From Candidatus Hydrogenedentota bacterium (GTDB lineage Bacteria; Hydrogenedentota; Hydrogenedentia; Hydrogenedentales; SLHB01), in the NCBI GenBank assembly GCA_013359265.1, contig JABWCD010000004.1, forward strand, positions 186,001 to 250,000: DNA of 64,000 nt. The letters run 5' to 3'. The notes under the pieces were generated by a model that worked only from the letters and a program-made list of their open reading frames with translations, had not been told where the DNA came from and searched no databases. Positions 54,222-63,666 of the stretch are shown here, one piece after another. Every line of letters starts with the position of its first letter. Position 1 is the stretch's first letter. A program made the position numbers and the translations under genes.

Positions 54222-55317
54222 TCTTAGCGCCACAGGAAATAGGGTGTATGCCTTCCACTATAACCCCTTTGAGCTTGCTTTCCATGGTCAATCGGCTGAC
54301 CAAAGAGCGCACTTAGCTGCCAAAGTCGGTGCGATGTTCGACCCCCACTTCGTCGTCGGCCACGTTATCGAGCGGCCCACACAAATGCCCGACGATTCCG
54401 CCCGACAGATGGGTGTCAACCTTGTGCGGGGGGATGGGCAGCATGGGCTACTGTACCCTGGGGAACTCGACAACTATGTTCGACAGCAGCAACTGGTCGA
54501 CGTTGATGTCGTATTTGCCGAGTCAGAGGCGGATAGCGACATGGCGAAATTGGTGTGGGTGGACGATGGGGAAGTTCCGAAATACCAAAACGTGCTCGCA
54601 TACGTCGGGTCCGCTCCGTCGTGCCGAGTGCTTCCCCCTGGCGCGACGTACTTCACCGAAGATCAAACCCTTGCGCTGAAACAGCGGATTGAGTCGTACT
54701 TCGACGAGGTCATCGAGTCGATTCCGCTCTACGGCCTCGTGCTCACGGGTGGAAAGAGCACCCGGATGGGGTTGGATAAGGCAGCCCTGGATTATCACGG
54801 CCGACCGCAGGTTCGGCACTGCTTCGACCTCCTGAGCGCGTTGTGCGATAAGGTGTTCGTATCGCTACGGTCGGAACAAAGTGGAGAAGCCACATACCGG
54901 GATTTTCCGCAGATTCACGATACCTTCCTCGGGTACGGGCCGTTGGGAGGTATTCTCTCTGCCCAGAAGGCGCATCCGCATGCCGCATGGCTGGTGCTTG
55001 CGTGCGACCTCCCGGCTGTTACGCCGGACACGCTCGAATATCTCTGCGCCGAACGCAATCCCTTCAAACTTGCTACGGCGTATACGAGCGCAAACGACGG
55101 CTTTCCAGAGCCCCTATGCGCCATCTACGAACCCAAAAGCATCTTCCGGCTGATGAGCTTTCTTGCCCTGGGCTACCATTGCCCGCGCAAAGTGCTCATC
55201 AATTCCGATACATGGCTGATCAGGTTGCCGGACGTTCATGCGCTGGATAACGCCAACTCGCCGGACGAGCGCGAGGCGCTGCTCGAGTCTATCTCGAAAC
55301 ATGCCGGTACCCCATGA
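54211..55317 (+). CDS. MobA-type molybdopterin-cofactor nucleotidyltransferase with N-terminal MobB-like region
   Basis: A 368-residue fusion. ATG 54211 overlaps moaC. Residues 1-172 have no Walker P-loop but the overall pattern of the degenerate MobB-like domain known from Bacteroidota homologues (QQLVDVDVVFAESEADSD resembles the MobB acidic strand). From residue 174 a MobA domain begins with LVLTGGKSTRMGLDK, then ACDLPAVTPDT and FPEPLCAIYEPKS, ending in CPRKVLINSD. The MobA half adds GMP to molybdopterin. Loss of the P-loop means the N-terminal part cannot use GTP in the MobB way. The stop overlaps the moaD start (ATGA). Confidence 0.78.
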   Translation: MGCSLSATGNRVYAFHYNPFELAFHGQSADQRAHLAAKVGAMFDPHFVVGHVIERPTQMPDDSARQMGVNLVRGDGQHGLLYPGELDNYVRQQQLVDVDVVFAESEADSDMAKLVWVDDGEVPKYQNVLAYVGSAPSCRVLPPGATYFTEDQTLALKQRIESYFDEVIESIPLYGLVLTGGKSTRMGLDKAALDYHGRPQVRHCFDLLSALCDKVFVSLRSEQSGEATYRDFPQIHDTFLGYGPLGGILSAQKAHPHAAWLVLACDLPAVTPDTLEYLCAERNPFKLATAYTSANDGFPEPLCAIYEPKSIFRLMSFLALGYHCPRKVLINSDTWLIRLPDVHALDNANSPDEREALLESISKHAGTP

Positions 55318-55556
55318 AATCGATCGGAATTCTATACTTCGCAATGCTTCGCGAGCAGCGCGGGCTTGCCGAGGAGCAGGTACAAACCGCAGCCCGCACG
55401 CCACGCGACCTTTACGCGGGACTTCAGGCGGCCCACTCCTTCACGCTGGAACCGTCCCGATTACGGGTCATCATCAACGACGAGTTTGCCGATTGGGACG
55501 TGCCACTAACCGATGGCGATAGGGTCGTCTTTGTTCCGCCGGTGGCAGGAGGTTAG
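55314..55556 (+). CDS. moaD: Molybdopterin synthase small subunit MoaD
   Basis: An 80-residue ubiquitin-fold sulphur carrier. ATG 55314 overlaps the preceding stop. It ends VFVPPVAGG; the free C-terminal Gly-Gly is thiocarboxylated and inserted into MoaE. Five-strand ubiquitin-like spacing is normal. moaE follows after 5 bases. No moeB/thiF-like activating enzyme is in the window. Confidence 0.9.
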   Translation: MKSIGILYFAMLREQRGLAEEQVQTAARTPRDLYAGLQAAHSFTLEPSRLRVIINDEFADWDVPLTDGDRVVFVPPVAGG

Positions 55557-55561
55557 TCAGG

Positions 55562-55981
55562 ATGTTCGCGTTATCGAGCGAACCGATCGATACATCCCTG
55601 TTGCGGCCCCGGTTCGAGAAGTCCCATGCAGGCGCGTTCGCGACGTTCGAAGGGTGGGTTCGCGATCATAATATTGGACGTTCGGTAGTCCGGCTCGAGT
55701 ACGAGGCCTACGCAAGCGTGGCGGAGAAGGAAGGGAACGCAATAATCGCCGAGGCGCGAAAGACGTTCGCAGTATTGGACGCGCAATGTATCCATCGGAT
55801 CGGCTCGCTCACGATCGGCGATATGGCCGTGTGGGTGGGGGCTTCAGCGGCCCACCGGGACGCCGCGTTCGATGCGTGCCGGTACATCATCGACGAAGTA
55901 AAGGCGCGAGTGCCGATCTGGAAAAAAGAATACTACGCCGACGGCGACTCGGGCTGGGTTAACTGCGACGCGCGTGGTTAA
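55562..55981 (+). CDS. moaE: Molybdopterin synthase large subunit MoaE
   Basis: A 139-residue subunit that converts cyclic pyranopterin monophosphate to molybdopterin with MoaD. Landmarks are [12 protein letters not shown], the [15 protein letters not shown] strand pair and the catalytic lysines in [15 protein letters not shown]. It is the last gene of the operon. Its end overlaps the convergent pseudopilin gene by 4 bases. Confidence 0.93.
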   Translation: MFALSSEPIDTSLLRPRFEKSHAGAFATFEGWVRDHNIGRSVVRLEYEAYASVAEKEGNAIIAEARKTFAVLDAQCIHRIGSLTIGDMAVWVGASAAHRDAAFDACRYIIDEVKARVPIWKKEYYADGDSGWVNCDARG

Positions 55982-56922
55982 GGGCCCGTGGACCACAGCG
56001 TTGCGCTGGCAAACGCGTTGTTGATGGGGAACCTGCCGAGCGCCTCGTACTTCGAGAATTCCACGTGTCCATCCATGTACAGCACGTTTCCGCCTCCCGG
56101 CACGTGGTTGTACTCACCCGCCCCGCTTGGGTTGAGGTTTATCTGGTCCCAAAGTACGACGACTTGGCTTTGTCCCTGCGCACTCGACGCGGGGTTGTTA
56201 ATGTCCGTGATTAGGAAGCGCTCGATGCCTTCACGAATCCGGCGTATGGTGTCGGAACCGTTGTTCCCCGCGCCTGGGGAAACCTCCAAGTCGTGGGTCA
56301 ACGTGTCCAAGGCATCCAATGCGTTGCCCAAGGGATTCATGGGCTTCGGAGCGCCCAACGCCGATCCCGTGACCAGCGCGATGAATCCTTCGAACACCTG
56401 AACCGAGATGTCGAACGAGCCAAAACCGATATCCGGCGCCGTAACAGTTGGATCGTTGCCGTCGCCGCGATCCACGACATATCCGAAGTAGATGTAGCTG
56501 GCGTTGGCCTGAGTAGCTAAGCCAGCAAACTGGCAGCCCTCGGCGATGATAGCAAGGTCGGAGTTTGGGTCCGAAGGGCACTGGATGACGCCCCAGTCCG
56601 ATAGGTACTCCGGGTATACCGCATACGGATCGAATGAAAAGTTGTCCGTGTCAGACGCGCCGCAGTCGATGCCCAGGTCACCCACGGAAAGGCCTGCCAA
56701 GGAGAATATGTCAGGGCCTTGTAGGCGTGGGAAGGTCTCTTTGTTCTCGCCCGCGTACATCTTGAAGACAATCCCCATCTGTTTGAGGTTGCTCTGGCAA
56801 CTGGCGCGCCGGGCGGCCTCGCGCGCACGGGCCAATGCTGGCAGGAGAATCGCCGCGAGGATCGCGATAATCGCGATCACCACCAGCAGCTCGATCAACG
56901 TGAAACCCCGCTTCGATACCAT
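55978..56922 (-). CDS. DUF1559-type pseudopilin, copy 1
   Basis: A 314-residue protein with a type IV prepilin leader: [20 protein letters not shown] at residues 4-23, cleaved before Phe7 by prepilin peptidase. The following region [19 protein letters not shown] is the conserved DUF1559 start. A variable middle contains acidic and disulphide-type Cys residues. The C-terminal [17 protein letters not shown] has the H-X9-DG signature of the family. Such proteins are numerous in Planctomycetota and related phyla and probably form envelope filaments or matrix pili. It differs markedly from the two downstream copies. It has its own strong promoter. Confidence 0.9.
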   Translation of the reverse strand: MVSKRGFTLIELLVVIAIIAILAAILLPALARAREAARRASCQSNLKQMGIVFKMYAGENKETFPRLQGPDIFSLAGLSVGDLGIDCGASDTDNFSFDPYAVYPEYLSDWGVIQCPSDPNSDLAIIAEGCQFAGLATQANASYIYFGYVVDRGDGNDPTVTAPDIGFGSFDISVQVFEGFIALVTGSALGAPKPMNPLGNALDALDTLTHDLEVSPGAGNNGSDTIRRIREGIERFLITDINNPASSAQGQSQVVVLWDQINLNPSGAGEYNHVPGGGNVLYMDGHVEFSKYEALGRFPINNAFASATLWSTGP

Positions 56923-56965
56923 CTCATCCTCCTCGGTCGCGCGTTCGCCCGACTACTTTGAGCGT

Positions 56966-56991
56966 CGGCAATGTGCGTATTCACATTGCCG
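56966..56991 (-). promoter_or_regulatory. Inverted repeat in the leader of pseudopilin copy 1
   Basis: CGGCAATGTG (56966-56975) and CACATTGCCG (56982-56991) are perfect reverse complements around a 6-base loop. The repeat lies between the promoter and the start codon, around +13 to +38 of the predicted transcript, where it could be an mRNA hairpin or an operator. The rest of 56923-57275 contains no gene. Confidence 0.55.
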
Positions 56992-57010
56992 CAAGGCGCA
57001 AGTCTATTGG

Positions 57011-57039
57011 AGTATAGTGGGGTTTCTTCATTGTGTCAA
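57011..57039 (-). promoter_or_regulatory. Sigma-70-type promoter of pseudopilin copy 1
   Basis: On the minus strand TTGACA (57039-57034) and TATACT (57016-57011) are separated by exactly 17 bases. Upstream (57040-57130) the sequence is extremely AT-rich, resembling an UP element. This is the strongest promoter match in the window. Confidence 0.85.
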
Positions 57040-57198
57040 CAAATAAATACACGTTTTACAATTATATCTTGAAAATATTTGTCCTTATATTTCGTTTATA
57101 CCGATTAATCCGCATACATATTCGCAGTATTCATATAAAAGGGTATTCTGGGTTGGCTGGGTTTACGTCTGACAATCAACGGCGGTAGACATTAGGAA

Positions 57199-57228
57199 AC
57201 GGGGGTGGTTCGAAGAATCCACCCCCGT
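57199..57228 (-). terminator. Terminator-like hairpin after pseudopilin copy 2
   Basis: ACGGGGGTGG (57199-57208) and CCACCCCCGT (57219-57228) form a perfect 10-bp stem. On the minus strand it is followed by TTTCCTAAT. It lies 47 bases after the stop codon. Confidence 0.6.
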
Positions 57229-57275
57229 ATAGCAACGCTCAAATCGCGCTGGCGCGCGTCTTGTACCGTTCGGAA

Positions 57276-58253
57276 CTAGCCCGCGAACCAGAAGACCGCA
57301 TTGGCCCAGAATTCATTAATTGGGCCTTTACCGTTACGTTCGTACTTCTTGAACTCGACGTGACCGTCCATGAACAGAATGTTCGAACCGCCCGGCACGT
57401 GGTTAAACTCGCCGGAACCGGTCGGGCTGATATTGATGTGGTCCCACATCGTCTCGACTTCGCTTTGCGCCTGTGCTGACCCACCCGGATTATTGATATC
57501 CGTGATGAGGAAGCGCTCGACGCCTTCGCGGATGCGCCGCACCTGGTTGCTGTACGCATTACCACGAAGGGCGGTAACCGTGAGGTCATTGTCCTTCTGC
57601 GCCAGAATTGTCTGGGCCTGCGCCGGAGTGACCGCAGCGGTCGTGGTGAGCGGAGTCGCGAGGGCAATGATCGCCTCGGCGACCTGAGCCGGTACTTGCG
57701 GCGTGCCATTGCCGACGTCAATCGGGGCGGCGATGATCAGATCGTCTCCGTCCCACAGGTCGAAAATGTAACCGGTGTACACATAGCTCTCGTCGTGATT
57801 GGAGGCCATACCGGTGTACGCACCGCACAATGCACCCGGGTCCACCGCGTCATCATCATCAGTGTCACCGACAAGCTGGATGTTCACGTCGGGGTCTGAC
57901 GGACACTTGAGCACGTTCCAGTCCGTCAGGTACTCGGGATATACCGACGGGCCCGACACAGTGACTTCCGGCGTGTCGTCCTCGTCACACGATCCATCGG
58001 CCGCTCCGGGGAAGTTGAGGCCGGCCAAGAACCACGGCTCGGTGGCGTGCACCGGCGGGAACTTTTCGCCGGCGCTCTCCCCCGAGTACATCTTGCAGAC
58101 AATTCCCATCTGTTTCAGGTTATTTTGGCAACTTGCGCGCCGGGCCGCTTCGCGCGCTCGCGCGAGGGCCGGCAGCAGAATCGCCGCGAGAATTGCAATG
58201 ATGGCGATCACCACCAGCAATTCAATCAGCGTGAAACCGCGTTTCAAGCTCAT
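57276..58253 (-). CDS. DUF1559-type pseudopilin, copy 2
   Basis: A 325-residue prepilin from ATG 58253 behind GAGGAG. The leader is [20 protein letters not shown] as in copy 1, followed by the conserved [19 protein letters not shown]. The middle has acidic runs ([14 protein letters not shown]) and CDEDD, suggesting calcium binding. The C-terminal H-X9-DG signature is [17 protein letters not shown], and it ends in [13 protein letters not shown]. It is nearly identical with the gene at 58401 along most of its length, so it is a tandem duplicate. Substitutions cluster in the acidic middle segments. Confidence 0.9.
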   Translation of the reverse strand: MSLKRGFTLIELLVVIAIIAILAAILLPALARAREAARRASCQNNLKQMGIVCKMYSGESAGEKFPPVHATEPWFLAGLNFPGAADGSCDEDDTPEVTVSGPSVYPEYLTDWNVLKCPSDPDVNIQLVGDTDDDDAVDPGALCGAYTGMASNHDESYVYTGYIFDLWDGDDLIIAAPIDVGNGTPQVPAQVAEAIIALATPLTTTAAVTPAQAQTILAQKDNDLTVTALRGNAYSNQVRRIREGVERFLITDINNPGGSAQAQSEVETMWDHINISPTGSGEFNHVPGGSNILFMDGHVEFKKYERNGKGPINEFWANAVFWFAG

Positions 58254-58337
58254 GAAATTGCTCCTCGAGTTAGACGGGATGCGTATACACCCGCATGCCC
58301 GCGATCTTAAGATTTCTCCAAACCAATTCCCTAAACG

Positions 58338-58369
58338 AAGCGGCCGTGACGTTGTCGCCACGGCCGCTT
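58338..58369 (-). terminator. Terminator-like hairpin after pseudopilin copy 3
   Basis: AAGCGGCCGTG (58338-58348) and CACGGCCGCTT (58359-58369) are perfect 11-base arms around a 10-base loop. On the minus strand the downstream sequence is CGTTTAGGG, a weak T-run. It lies 31 bases after the stop. Confidence 0.55.
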
Positions 58370-58400
58370 CTGAACAACGGTCTAGCGCCTGGAACTCCGA

Positions 58401-59378
58401 CTAACCGGCGAACCAGAAGACGGCATTCGCCCAGAATTCGTTGATCGGGCCTTTGCCGGCACGCTCGTACTTCTTGAACTCGACGTGACCGTCCATGAAC
58501 AGCACGTTCGAGCCGCCCGGCACGTGGTTGAATTCGCCACCGCCGGTCACGTTGATGTTGATGTGATCCCACATCGTTTCGACTTCACTCTGCGCCTGGG
58601 CGGAACCACCCGGGTTGTTGATGTCGGTGATGAGGAAGCGCTCGACGCCTTCACGGAAGCGACGGACCTGGTTGCTGTACGCATTGCCACGAAGGGCAGT
58701 AACCGTGAGGTCGTTGTCCTTCGTCGCGAGAATTGTCTGCGCCTGCGCAGGCGTAACCGCCGCCTGGGTGGTCAGCGGCACCGCAAGGGCGATGATCGCT
58801 TCCGCGACCTGCGCCGGAACTTGCGGGGTGCCGTTGCCGACGTCAATCGGGGCCGTGATGATCAGGTCGTCCGCGTCCCACAGGTCGAAGATATAGCCGG
58901 TGTAGACGTAGCTTTCGTCATGGTCCGACGCTATACCCGTGTAAGCGCCGCAGAGCACGCCTGGATCCGGGCTGAAGTCATCGTCGATGTCGCCGACGAT
59001 ACCCATCGTGTTGTCCGGATCCGAGGGACATATCAAGACTTTCCAGTCTGTCAGGTATTCCGGGTACACGGACAGCGCGGCGACAGAGACGTCTGGCTGA
59101 TCGTCTTCGTCGCACGATCCGTCCGACGCGCCGGGGAAGCTGAGCCCGGCCAAGAACCACGGCTCGGGACCGTGGACCGGCGGGAACTTTTCGCCAGCGC
59201 TTTCGCCGGAGTACATCTTGAACACAATACCCATTTGCTTCAGATTGTTTTGGCAACTTGCGCGCCGGGCCGCTTCGCGTGCACGCGCGAGGGCCGGCAG
59301 CAGAATCGCCGCGAGAATTGCGATGATGGCAATCACCACCAACAATTCAATCAGGGTGAAACCGCGTTTCGATTTCAT
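58401..59378 (-). CDS. DUF1559-type pseudopilin, copy 3
   Basis: A 325-residue prepilin from ATG 59378, preceded by GAGGAGAGAAG. Leader [20 protein letters not shown], acidic segments ([20 protein letters not shown], then [14 protein letters not shown]) and the signature [17 protein letters not shown] are seen. Compared with copy 2 the first 75 and last 80 residues are nearly identical, whereas residues 80-145 differ more. Both copies have separate hairpins, so each is probably its own transcription unit. Confidence 0.9.
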   Translation of the reverse strand: MKSKRGFTLIELLVVIAIIAILAAILLPALARAREAARRASCQNNLKQMGIVFKMYSGESAGEKFPPVHGPEPWFLAGLSFPGASDGSCDEDDQPDVSVAALSVYPEYLTDWKVLICPSDPDNTMGIVGDIDDDFSPDPGVLCGAYTGIASDHDESYVYTGYIFDLWDADDLIITAPIDVGNGTPQVPAQVAEAIIALAVPLTTQAAVTPAQAQTILATKDNDLTVTALRGNAYSNQVRRFREGVERFLITDINNPGGSAQAQSEVETMWDHININVTGGGEFNHVPGGSNVLFMDGHVEFKKYERAGKGPINEFWANAVFWFAG

Positions 59379-59877
59379 TGACTTCTCTCCTCAAGCCACA
59401 TTTTGTTTACGACACAACACATAAAACCAGGACTCCAGCCCCTCGTCTGCTCAGGCGCAAACGATAAAAGCAATGCGGGCGCGCCGGGGCGCAACGCCAC
59501 CCCCAAGGAAGCGTTCAACGAATGAATTTCACCTCCCCAAGACCGATCAACCCACCGAGCCCTAATTGTCTTGTCGCGCCACGGTTCGCACAACCCGACT
59601 CCTCAGGTATACCGCGACGAGATCGACGCAGCCAGATGCCGAAAGACAGACCACCCAAAACTAACGACCGAGCCCGTAGTTAAAAATAGCCCTATCCTTC
59701 CCAAACACGCCTGATGCATCTAGCCAACTACGAACAATATAACCCAGAATTGTTCTCTTGTCCAGTATTCCTGTGAAAAGTCGTTCTGGGGGGATCGGAC
59801 CCGCGAAAAATACGCTTTCTCGGGAAGACTCGACCCCAGCATCTGGCCCATTGGACGACTAGGCCCTTCGGACGGTT
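59379..59877. other. Intergenic region between pseudopilin copy 3 and rimO
   Basis: A 499-base stretch with no recognised gene. Its base composition is more AT-rich toward 59670-59760. A GC-rich stretch at about 59785-59870 has several short complementary segments but no convincing tRNA T-arm. Confidence 0.5.
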
Positions 59878-61251
59878 TCAGCGGCTGTCCTGAAAGGACG
59901 CGGCGAGGTTTGGGGGGCCGATATCGCAGGTATGGATGTCGTAGGTGTCGGCCCCGATTATCTGGGCCTCGACGATGTCTCCAGGGTGTAGGCAGCGCGA
60001 CGAATCCACGTAGGCGACGCCGTCGATTTCGGGTGCCTCGGAGGGGGTCCGTCCAACCCACCGGCCGGATTCGGGGTCCCGGGATTCGACAAGGACCCGA
60101 ACGCGGGAGCCGACGCGGGCCTGGTTCCAGGCGGCGGTAATCTCGACCTGTGTTTCCATCGCCTTTTCCCAACGGCGCTTCTTGGTCGCGCTGCTAATCT
60201 GACCGCTCATTCGGCCGGCCGGGGTGTCCTCCTCGAGGGAGTACTGAAACGCGCCCAGCCAGTTAAATCGAAGCTCACGCATGCCCGCAAGCATGTTCTG
60301 GTGCGCCTGACGCGTCTCGCCGGGAAACCCTACGATCATGGTCGTGCGCAACGCGATGTGCGGGATACGTGCCCGGATGCGCTCGACGAGCTTGAACGTG
60401 TTTACATCCTTCGATGGTCGGTTCATGCGCCGCAGCGTCTCGGGATCGAGGTGCTGGAGCGGGACATCGAGGTATGGGACGATCTTCGGTTCATTGGCCA
60501 TGAGGTCGAGGAATTCGTCCGTAATACCCATGGGATACACGTACATGCACCGCACCCAAAATTCACCCTCCAACGCGCACAGTGCGCGCAACAAGTCTGG
60601 CAAGCGGCACTCCCGGCTCCAGTCGCGCCCGTAGTCGGCAAGGTCTTGCGCAACCAGGATGAACTCCTTGACACCCTCCGAGATGAGCGAGCGCGCTTCG
60701 TCGAGCAGGACTTCTACCGGTACGGAGGTGTGACGGCCCTTCATAATGGGAATCGAGCAGAACGTGCAGCCGTGATTGCATCCGTCGGAAATCTTCAGGA
60801 AGGAGTAGGGCTTCGAGTCCACCCGCTTGCGGCGCATGAAGTGCTCGATCTCGACACGCGGGGTTTCCCGCACGTTACGAACCGGCGCGGGCCGGCCGTC
60901 GAGGATCAGTTCGGTAAGGCGCTCGTATTGGCCAACGCCGACGAGGCCATCGAGGTTTGGCAATTCTTTCAAGAGGTCGTCTGCGTAGCGTTGCGCAAGG
61001 CATCCCGTCGCGAAGACGCGCAGTGCATTCTCCTTCTTGCGTTCGGTGAATTCGTACAGCGCTTCGACCGACTGCCGCTTGGCGTCGCCAATGAAACCGC
61101 ACGTAGTTACGACGACCGCATCGAACGGCAAATCGCCGCCCGCGTCGTCAATGAAATCCACCTCGCAACCCTTGTCCTCGAGCATCCCTGCGAGATACTC
61201 GTTGTCCACGGTGTTCTTGTCGCAACCAAGTGTGTAAAGGCCAACGCGCAT
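59878..61251 (-). CDS. rimO: Ribosomal protein S12 methylthiotransferase RimO
   Basis: A 457-residue radical-SAM methylthiotransferase that modifies an aspartate of ribosomal protein S12. The N-terminal UPF0004 domain has its three cluster cysteines in TLGCDKN, TTCGFIG and ATGCLAQR. The radical-SAM motif is CNHGCTFCSIP. The C-terminal TRAM domain ends with RTPSEAPEIDGVAYVDS; the APEIDG text distinguishes RimO from the tRNA enzyme MiaB. The start ATG 61251 is standard. The length is slightly above the usual 430-440. Confidence 0.94.
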   Translation of the reverse strand: MRVGLYTLGCDKNTVDNEYLAGMLEDKGCEVDFIDDAGGDLPFDAVVVTTCGFIGDAKRQSVEALYEFTERKKENALRVFATGCLAQRYADDLLKELPNLDGLVGVGQYERLTELILDGRPAPVRNVRETPRVEIEHFMRRKRVDSKPYSFLKISDGCNHGCTFCSIPIMKGRHTSVPVEVLLDEARSLISEGVKEFILVAQDLADYGRDWSRECRLPDLLRALCALEGEFWVRCMYVYPMGITDEFLDLMANEPKIVPYLDVPLQHLDPETLRRMNRPSKDVNTFKLVERIRARIPHIALRTTMIVGFPGETRQAHQNMLAGMRELRFNWLGAFQYSLEEDTPAGRMSGQISSATKKRRWEKAMETQVEITAAWNQARVGSRVRVLVESRDPESGRWVGRTPSEAPEIDGVAYVDSSRCLHPGDIVEAQIIGADTYDIHTCDIGPPNLAASFQDSR

Positions 61252-61356
61252 GGTATGAGGTTTCGAGTCCTGGAGTCAGAGGGGAAAAGTCTACAGATTG
61301 GAGGATATTGTGCCGGACGCATCACGTGGAGACAAATCCGCGGACGAGCCGTCAAG

Positions 61357-63663
61357 CTATTGAGCGTGCGCCGTTCGGAAGGTCTGGGGTGCGTACGGCG
61401 CGGCAACAGAAAACGTTACCGTGTCCGTAGCGCCCGACGCCGTCATGCACGCGAGTTGGTGTTCACCGTCGCCGAGATCGAGAAACAGCGGAGTGCCGGG
61501 TCCCGAGACCCCAATGTGTTCTCCATCCAGGTACCAGTGGACGGTCGTCGAACCATCCGCGGAGGAGCGCAGCCGTATGCGGTCTGAGTTCGCCTCGCGG
61601 GTTAGCACGAACTCCGCATTGTTGGTGGGCGCGAGAATTCGGAAACCTTCTTTACGTGTCGCATCGCCCCGAACGGTCGCTATCGTTGCGTTTACATTCG
61701 CCAAATCCCAGCCTTTGGCGGAGGCGGGCCAGCGTTGAACGGCGCCGTCGCCGCTGGGGCTTGGGTAATGCACGTCGCACTTTCGGTTCAAGAACTGAGC
61801 GGCGGGCAGGATATCCGTTGATGCGTGCGGGCACCACGGCGCCGCGGGAAGTCCAGTGTCCGCGCAGAGCTTGACGGTGCGCATGGCGTTTCCCGCTTCG
61901 GGCCAATCGGACATTGCCTTTCTTGGGAGGGAGCGGAACAATTGCGCGGCAAGCGGCAGCGCCGCGCGTGCGCCCACGAGGTATTTCGATGGCGTGGCAT
62001 CGTTGTTACCCAGCCAGACGCCCACAACGTAGTGCCGATTGAACACGAAGGCCCATGCGTCGTGGTTACCCGTCGAGGTTCCCGTCTTCCAGCAGATGCG
62101 CGGTACGTATCCTCGCGCGCGGACGATGTCGCGCTGAAACTCGTTGGGAAGTTCCTGATCAAGCATGCCGTAGACCGAGAGGCAGGCGCCCTCGGAAATA
62201 ACGCGGACCGGCGTAGGGGATGCGCCGGCAACGTCCTGCAACGGACGGTATTCGCCCAGGTTGGCGATCGTGCAGTATGCGGCGGCGAGTTCGTCGAGCC
62301 GAATCTCGCAGTTGCCCAGCGTGAGACCCAGCCCGTAATAGTCCGCCGGTTTCACCAGCGTCGTTATCCCGGCATTCTGCAGAAAGCGGTGCAGGTCGTC
62401 GTACCCAAGCCGATCAAGAACATTTACGGCGGGCACATTGAGTGAGCGCCGGAGCGCGTAACTGGCCGACACCAACCCGCGGTACTTACCGTCGTAGTTC
62501 TCGGGGTTGTACAGTCCGTAATCGAGCGAGTCGTCCAACAACATTTCCGTGGAGTAGAGGACGTTCCGTTCGATTCCGAGCGCGTACGTGAACGGTTTCA
62601 GTGCCGAGCCCGGCGAACGCGGCGCGCGGCAGGCGTCGACCTGGCCGCCGCCGGGCGTACCGAAGAAGTCAGCGGAACCGACGCGCGCCAAGATTTGCGC
62701 GGTCTCGGCGTCCACCACGATCGCGGCGGCGTTGCTCACGTCGTTATCAAATTGTTTGAGGTATTCCGTTACTTCGTTTTCCATGCGTTCCTGCAACGCA
62801 TAAACCAGCGTCGTTTGTGTGGACATGATCGGTTTGGCGGATGACGCAATACGCATGGCAAGGTGGGGGGCAAGCTGCGGGAATTCGTTCCACGCCGCGG
62901 TCAGCGCGTCGCCCTTCGCCCGCACGCAATCGTCGTCCGATATGAAACCTTCGGCTGCCATGCGGTCAAGCACGTAGCCACGGCGCGCCTTCGCCGCGTC
63001 AGGATGCTTTAATGGCATGAGTCCAACCGGCGACTTGGGCAGCGCCGCTAACGTCGCCGCTTCCGATAGGGTCAGTTCGCTTGCCGGCTTCCCAAAGTAG
63101 CGGCGCGCGGCCGCTTCGCACCCGACAAGGTTGAGTCCATACGGCGCGCTGTTCAGATACGCGTCGAGGATCGCATCCTTATCCGCGTTGCGTTCGAGAC
63201 GAAGCGATTGCCACGCTTGCGCGAGCTTTCCGAATACGGTCCGGTCCGAATCGTCCGCCAGCTTGACGACCTGCATTGTGATCGTCGAAGCGCCGGAATG
63301 GATGCGCGCGCGAAACACGTTCTGAAGGATCGCACGGGCAATCGCGAACGCATCGACACCGGGATGTTCCCAATAGCGTTGGTCTTCGACCGCAACCGTC
63401 GCTTGGACAATATACGGACTGATTTCGTCGAGCGCGCGGGGAAACCGCCATTGTTGTTCGTCGTTCAGGAAGGCGTAGAGTAATTTGCCGTCGCGGTCAA
63501 GCATCTGCGGCGATGCGCCGGCGTTCAAATAGCGGTTTGTATCCATGGGCCAGAGCAGGCCTGTGACCAACGCAACGCCGGCGGCGCACGCGCCGGCGAT
63601 GAACCAGCGCCTGCGCCGCCAAGCGGCAACTGCGATGCGGACTATCTGGCCGGAAGCATGCAT
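61357..63663 (-). CDS. pbpC: Penicillin-binding protein 1C (bifunctional glycosyltransferase/transpeptidase)
   Basis: A 768-residue membrane-anchored peptidoglycan synthase. Residues 20-40 form the membrane anchor. The GT51 glycosyltransferase domain has Glu93 in TVAVEDQRYWEHPG and the GASTITMQ motif. The transpeptidase domain carries the catalytic Ser in APRSPGSALKPF, an SLN in the middle and KTGTSTGNHDAW. A C-terminal BiPBP_C domain (about residues 680-760) completes the PBP1C architecture. Its ATG is 3 bases after the stop of the alpha-2-macroglobulin gene, the usual pair in bacteria. Confidence 0.94.
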   Translation of the reverse strand: MHASGQIVRIAVAAWRRRRWFIAGACAAGVALVTGLLWPMDTNRYLNAGASPQMLDRDGKLLYAFLNDEQQWRFPRALDEISPYIVQATVAVEDQRYWEHPGVDAFAIARAILQNVFRARIHSGASTITMQVVKLADDSDRTVFGKLAQAWQSLRLERNADKDAILDAYLNSAPYGLNLVGCEAAARRYFGKPASELTLSEAATLAALPKSPVGLMPLKHPDAAKARRGYVLDRMAAEGFISDDDCVRAKGDALTAAWNEFPQLAPHLAMRIASSAKPIMSTQTTLVYALQERMENEVTEYLKQFDNDVSNAAAIVVDAETAQILARVGSADFFGTPGGGQVDACRAPRSPGSALKPFTYALGIERNVLYSTEMLLDDSLDYGLYNPENYDGKYRGLVSASYALRRSLNVPAVNVLDRLGYDDLHRFLQNAGITTLVKPADYYGLGLTLGNCEIRLDELAAAYCTIANLGEYRPLQDVAGASPTPVRVISEGACLSVYGMLDQELPNEFQRDIVRARGYVPRICWKTGTSTGNHDAWAFVFNRHYVVGVWLGNNDATPSKYLVGARAALPLAAQLFRSLPRKAMSDWPEAGNAMRTVKLCADTGLPAAPWCPHASTDILPAAQFLNRKCDVHYPSPSGDGAVQRWPASAKGWDLANVNATIATVRGDATRKEGFRILAPTNNAEFVLTREANSDRIRLRSSADGSTTVHWYLDGEHIGVSGPGTPLFLDLGDGEHQLACMTASGATDTVTFSVAAPYAPQTFRTAHAQ

Positions 63664-63666
63664 GAA

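Noticed and set aside
59785-59870. A tRNA-like fold on the minus strand just downstream of rimO
   Set aside because: A 7-bp acceptor with one mismatch can be drawn, but there is no T-arm with GTTCGA and no clean anticodon stem, so it is not called a tRNA.
60301-61587. Plus-strand frame of 428 codons opposite rimO
   Set aside because: Shadow of RimO, whose cysteine motifs are on the minus strand.
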